NCBI GenBank assembly: GCA_023271875.1
Contig: JALPWY010000008.1
Span: 1-53,925 of the forward strand
DNA length: 53,925 nt
DNA from: Nitrospinaceae bacterium
GTDB taxonomy: Bacteria; Nitrospinota; Nitrospinia; Nitrospinales; VA-1
Direction of reading: 5' to 3'
Shown piece after piece: positions 50,380-53,925 of this stretch. Every line of letters begins with the position of its first letter. Within the stretch, counting starts at the first letter, position 1. The notes under the pieces were generated by a model. That model saw only the letters and a program-made list of their open reading frames with translations, did not search any database and was not told where the DNA came from. A program made the position numbers and the translations under genes.

Positions 50380-51933
50380 CTACTCACTAGCTGATTGCTT
50401 TTTTGCCTGTGCGATAATTACCGAGGCAGTTTCTAAATTTATTCCTTCAATTTCCATCAATTCTTCTTTTTCCGTTATAGAAAGTTCTGCCAGAGTTTCA
50501 AATCCGTTTTCCAGAAGACACTCTATTACAGATGGGGAAACTTCGCGTAATTGATTTACTGGAATTTCTTGCTCTTCCTCGTCAGAGACATCTGCTATTT
50601 GGTTTTCCTCGTCGGTTTCAGGCTTTGCCTCGCCCTCTCGGCTCTCTTCTATGATCCTCTCGCTTATTTTTTCTGCAAAACCTAGAATTGACGCTGCTTT
50701 TTTGGGCCCTATTCCCGGGAGAGTCGTTAATCCTTTTACACCTTGCGTTATTACATTCTCAGCAGTAACTACATTGCCTTCAAAAAGAATAGCTGTGATT
50801 TTCCCCCCCAGTCCTTTTGCCGCGCTAATTTCACTTAAAAAATTGATGGTAGAAGTACTTTTTTTAGTAGTTGGTAATAAACTGGAAATATCTAATGAGC
50901 CAGAAGCCTCTGAATGACCCTGAATATCTATTTTCTGTTTCACCAGTTTTGCGGCAAGTCGCACATTTTGTCCTTTTTTCCCAATCGCTAGAGACATCTG
51001 GTCATCCGCAACAATAATTGTCATCTGATTGTTCTCGCTATTTTTAATTATGCGAGAGATTTTAGCCGGGCTAAGAGCATTTTTAATGAATACTTCTGGG
51101 TCTTCTGAATATTCTACGATATCAATTTTTTCTCCCCGAAGTTCCTGTACGATAGATTGGACGCGCATGCCCCTCATCCCGACGCAAGCTCCAACAGCAT
51201 CTACGTCACGGTCATTGGTTTTAACCGCTATTTTAGTTCTTCCATTAGGTTCTCGTACGATCCCCATTATTTCTATTATTCCCTCATTGATTTCAGGCAC
51301 TTCAATCTCGAATAGGTTTCTAATGAGCCCTGTGTGCGTTCGGGAAAGAATTACTGTGGTACTTCGTGCTGTTCTCCCTATATCAAGAACATACGCGCGA
51401 ATACGATCGCCTCGGCTAAATGATTCGCGAAATACTTGCTCTCGTCTTGGGAGAATTCCCTCTGCTTTTCCCAAATCAACAATGATATCTCCATGTTGAA
51501 AGTGCTGAACAATCCCATTAATTAATTCGCCTTTTTTATCTTGGAATTCTTTACAAAGGATATCAATTTCTGCTTCACGAACTTTTTGTACGATTATTTG
51601 CTTTGCGAGTTGTGCGGCGATTCGACCGAAGTTTTTTATAGGTAATTGGATGAGCAGGGTTTCACCCGTTTTAGCTTCAGGGTTGATTGCTCGGGCCTTT
51701 TCTAGCAAAATTTCCTCTTCAGGGTTAGTCACTTCTCTAGACACAGTTTTTTCAGAGAATACCTCTATTTCACCCGTTTCACGATTAAATTCGATTTGAA
51801 GTGGGCCATTAGTTTCTAATTTTTTACGCGCGGCTGCTTCCATGGCATTCTTAAGGGCATTGATCAAAATTTCTTCATCAATGTTCTTTTCTCTAGCTAG
51901 TAGCTTTATATTTTCTAAAACTTCGATGGTCAT
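50380..51933 (-). CDS. nusA: Transcription termination/antitermination factor NusA
   Basis: A 517-residue RNA polymerase-binding factor. N-terminal domain, S1 domain (GDIIVDLGKAEGILPRREQV), KH domains (VGACVGMRGMRVQSIVQELR, and AIGKKGQNVRLAAKL) and an acidic C-terminal part with helix-hairpin-helix units (LTTLPGIGPKKAASILG, LMEIEGINLETASVII) follow each other. Stop-to-start distance to infB is 78 bases; it starts 8 bases after rimP stops. Confidence 0.97.
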   Translation of the reverse strand: MTIEVLENIKLLAREKNIDEEILINALKNAMEAAARKKLETNGPLQIEFNRETGEIEVFSEKTVSREVTNPEEEILLEKARAINPEAKTGETLLIQLPIKNFGRIAAQLAKQIIVQKVREAEIDILCKEFQDKKGELINGIVQHFQHGDIIVDLGKAEGILPRREQVFRESFSRGDRIRAYVLDIGRTARSTTVILSRTHTGLIRNLFEIEVPEINEGIIEIMGIVREPNGRTKIAVKTNDRDVDAVGACVGMRGMRVQSIVQELRGEKIDIVEYSEDPEVFIKNALSPAKISRIIKNSENNQMTIIVADDQMSLAIGKKGQNVRLAAKLVKQKIDIQGHSEASGSLDISSLLPTTKKSTSTINFLSEISAAKGLGGKITAILFEGNVVTAENVITQGVKGLTTLPGIGPKKAASILGFAEKISERIIEESREGEAKPETDEENQIADVSDEEEQEIPVNQLREVSPSVIECLLENGFETLAELSITEKEELMEIEGINLETASVIIAQAKKQSASE

Positions 51934-51941
51934 AGGTTTTT

Positions 51942-52403
51942 TTAAAATTCGATAATTAATTTGGCTTGCGCAATATTCGTCATTGAAATTTCCAGAACAT
52001 GTTTTTGGTTCTCTAAAAATAGAGTGTCATTTGAAAAATTTTTAACAATTCCCGTATTTGTTTTACTATTATTAATGGGCGAATAGGTTTTGACCAGAAT
52101 TTGCTTTCCTTTATTTCTAAGAAAATCAGACTCTTTTTTTAATGGTCGATCCAGACCAGGGGAAGAAACCTCTAGAACATAGTGGTTGGCAATTAATTCG
52201 TGGATTTCAATTAAGTCTTCAATCTCTCGACTCAATTTTTGACAGTCATAAACTGTCACTCCTTGATTTTTGTCGATGAATACTCTCAGGGACCAAGTTT
52301 TGCCAGTTTTTTTGTACTCAACATCAACCAGTTCTATGTCACTTCCTTTTAGAGTTGGTTCAATGAGATCAGTAACCGACTGATAAATAGGAATTTTTCT
52401 CAT
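51942..52403 (-). CDS. rimP: Ribosome maturation factor RimP
   Basis: A 153-residue 30S assembly factor. Typical are ELVDVEYKKTGKTWSLRVFI, GVTVYDCQKLSREIEDLI, YVLEVSSPGLDRPLKKESDF and a small SH3-like C-terminal domain. ATG 52403 is chosen because MRKIPIYQSVTDLIEP begins where family similarity starts; the frame extends upstream to 52475 without family resemblance. First gene of the operon after the proS terminator. Confidence 0.93.
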   Translation of the reverse strand: MRKIPIYQSVTDLIEPTLKGSDIELVDVEYKKTGKTWSLRVFIDKNQGVTVYDCQKLSREIEDLIEIHELIANHYVLEVSSPGLDRPLKKESDFLRNKGKQILVKTYSPINNSKTNTGIVKNFSNDTLFLENQKHVLEISMTNIAQAKLIIEF

Positions 52404-52515
52404 GTTCCTGTAGTAATTACACGTGGTAGCTCTTGCTTCGAGTCTCACTAGGCTACTACTTTTTCTTTGCATCATGAGTTGGGAATTGATGTTTCTCCTT
52501 ATTTTCCCATAAAAA

Positions 52516-52544
52516 CAAAAAAAAAGCGTGGCTTAAGCCGCGCT
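52516..52544 (-). terminator. Terminator of proS
   Basis: On the minus strand AGCGCGGC-TTAA-GCCACGCT (52544..52525) forms an 8-bp stem with one wobble and runs into nine T (complement of 52524..52516). It separates proS from the rimP operon. Confidence 0.9.
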
Positions 52545-52628
52545 CTTAGAAAGGAACCAACTCTGTCGTTTAGGTTATACTAAAAGGGGGCAAGTGTTGC
52601 AAGGAATTTTTTTAAGGAGTTATAATTA

Positions 52629-53925
52629 TCATAACTCTGATAAAATTGTGGAAATATATGCGATTTCTTCTGGGAATGAAATTAACTGGGATTTGCCAGT
52701 TTTTCTTAGTTTTATTTCTATTTTCCCCTCACCGAGATTTTTGTGGCCGACGATTATTTGGATTGGGATTCCAAGAAGCTCAGCGTCTTTAAATTTCACA
52801 CCTAACCTGTCTGAGCGGTCATCAAGTAAGGTTTCCACTCCTAACTCCCAGAGAGACTTATAGATTTCTTTGGCTGCTGAATGCACGGAATCGTCCGAAA
52901 AGTTGACTGGAAGGATAACAGCTTGAAAAGGAGCGAGGGAAATAGGCCAGATGATTCCTTTCTCATCATGGTTTTGCTCAATAGCAGCTGCGGCAGTTCG
53001 TCCAACTCCTATCCCATAACAGCCCATGATCATAAGTTTTTCTTTGCCTTGGTCATCTAGATACAAGGCTTGCATGGATTCGCTGTATTTTTTGCCTAGG
53101 ATGAAAATATGTCCTACTTCGATACCTCGTTTTATTTTAAACTTTCCAAGTGTGCACTTAGGGCAAGGGTCTCCTTCGTTGACACTTCTGATGTCCCCTA
53201 TTTTTTCAACATTCAGGTCTCGTTTAAACTGAATACCAGTCAAATGAGTATCTATTTTGTTTGCTCCTGCTATGCTGTTGGACATAAGTGGGATTTCTTT
53301 ATCGGCAAAAACTTTGAGCTTAATTCCAACAGGCCCCAAGTATCCGCAAGGCAATCCAGTCGTTTTTATAACTAAATTTTCTGAGGCAGGGATAAGCCAT
53401 TCGCAGCCGACCAGATTTTTAAGTTTGACAGGATTGATTTCACGATCGCCTCGAACGAGCCCGGCAACTAGTCCTTGGTCGGTTTCAAATATAATGGTTT
53501 TAATTAGTGTTTTAGGTGACACTCGAAGGAACTGGGTTACTTCTTCTACGGATTTTTTTTTGGGCGTGGCAACTTCATTTAGGTCCTCCGGTAATGGAGA
53601 TTCCGTATTTATTGCCGAGATTTTCGTTTCAGCTTTTTCAAGGTTCGAAGCGTAATCGCATGAATTGCAAAATCCTATGCAATCTTCCCCAGAGCTTGCG
53701 AGCACGACGAATTCATGAGAGAAATTGCCCCCAATGGTTCCGCTATCGGCTTCCACCATTTTAAAATCTAGTCCACATCTTTTAAAAATTCGGGAATAGG
53801 CATCCGCCATGCTTGAATAAGTTTCGCGAGTACTTTCCTCAGTTGCGTGAAAGCTGTAGGCATCTTTCATTGTGAATTCACGTCCACGCATTATTCCGAA
53901 GCGGGGTCTGACTTCATCTCGAAAC
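52629..53925 (-). CDS. proS: Prolyl-tRNA synthetase, 5' end cut by window edge
   Basis: About 432 residues of the bacterial-type ProRS, a class II synthetase with an inserted editing domain. The frame is open to the right edge (RDEVRPRFGIMRGREFTMKD is class II motif 2). The YbaK-like editing domain lies between (VEEVTQFLRVSPKTLIKTI, LVRGDREINPVKLKNLVG), then CYGIGVGRTAAAAIEQNHD of motif 3 and an anticodon-binding C-terminus. The N-terminal 130 or so residues are outside the window. Confidence 0.97.
   Translation of the reverse strand, partial: FRDEVRPRFGIMRGREFTMKDAYSFHATEESTRETYSSMADAYSRIFKRCGLDFKMVEADSGTIGGNFSHEFVVLASSGEDCIGFCNSCDYASNLEKAETKISAINTESPLPEDLNEVATPKKKSVEEVTQFLRVSPKTLIKTIIFETDQGLVAGLVRGDREINPVKLKNLVGCEWLIPASENLVIKTTGLPCGYLGPVGIKLKVFADKEIPLMSNSIAGANKIDTHLTGIQFKRDLNVEKIGDIRSVNEGDPCPKCTLGKFKIKRGIEVGHIFILGKKYSESMQALYLDDQGKEKLMIMGCYGIGVGRTAAAAIEQNHDEKGIIWPISLAPFQAVILPVNFSDDSVHSAAKEIYKSLWELGVETLLDDRSDRLGVKFKDAELLGIPIQIIVGHKNLGEGKIEIKLRKTGKSQLISFPEEIAYISTILSEL

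Noticed and set aside
51029-51499. 156-residue plus-strand ORF inside nusA
   Set aside because: It is antisense to the KH and S1 domains of NusA and has no recognisable family.
1-53925. tRNA, rRNA, CRISPR or insertion-sequence features
   Set aside because: I looked for T-arm-like GTTCGA sequences, spaced repeats and terminal inverted repeats in the gaps and found none that stood up.

Overview
The window is about 54 kb of a chromosome from a marine nitrite-oxidising bacterium, most likely of the Nitrospinota (Nitrospina-like). The main evidence is an nxr operon at 20027..26876: nxrA, nxrB, a TorD-like chaperone and nxrC, with sequences typical of the periplasmic-facing Nitrospina/Nitrospira/anammox nitrite oxidoreductases. 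A Bacteroidetes/Bacillus-type SdhC-SdhA complex and a NapG/MauM-like polyferredoxin fit a respiratory chemolithotroph. Most of the window is AT-rich; nxrA, nxrB, torD and nxrC look more GC-rich with a tighter codon choice, as expected for very highly expressed genes.

Layout. 1-2200: sdhA (cut by the left edge) and sdhC on the minus strand. 2330-5564: small zinc-ribbon protein, D-2-hydroxyacid dehydrogenase and aspS. 5752-7605: polyferredoxin and a 167-residue unknown. 7891-15263: a block with two cobalamin-type radical SAM proteins, a metallo-beta-lactamase-fold protein and a 664-residue unknown; the second radical SAM protein resembles the RiPP maturation family rSAM_ocin_1, but I found no precursor peptide. 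15527-18139: an 870-residue TPR protein. 18140-18569: a gene-free stretch with three consecutive hairpins, an inverted repeat, a near-consensus sigma-70 promoter and a 19-codon leader ORF coupled to a 405-residue acidic unknown. 20027-26947: nxrA-nxrB-torD-nxrC, with hairpins or terminator-like elements after nxrA, nxrB and nxrC. 27345-29039: unknown 564-residue protein.

29015-43991 holds housekeeping and stress genes: a YgfZ-TPR fusion, an IscA/ErpA-type protein, BolA, monothiol glutaredoxin, a redoxin lacking its peroxidatic cysteine, PlsC, an SGNH hydrolase, a glyoxalase-II-like hydrolase, DUF2797, a fatty-acid desaturase, a histidine kinase/response regulator pair, bioD, a PhnP-like hydrolase, a 2-Cys peroxiredoxin and surE. 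44054-52403 (minus) is the classic translation/RNA operon rimP-nusA-infB-rbfA-truB-rpsO-pnp, with a long hairpin between truB and rpsO. proS is cut by the right edge.

How it fits together: NxrA (Tat exported, Mo-bisMGD and Fe-S), NxrB (four Fe-S clusters, no signal of its own) and NxrC (Sec exported, probable haem b) would oxidise nitrite in the periplasm, with the TorD-like protein proofreading NxrA maturation. SDH and the ferredoxins belong to central electron flow, and the BolA/glutaredoxin/IscA group supports the heavy Fe-S demand. The most unusual parts are the radical SAM/MBL block and the regulatory architecture around the 405-residue gene and the nxr operon. I saw no rRNA, tRNA, CRISPR array, insertion sequence or prophage. 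All functional calls come from reading motifs by eye; no search was run.
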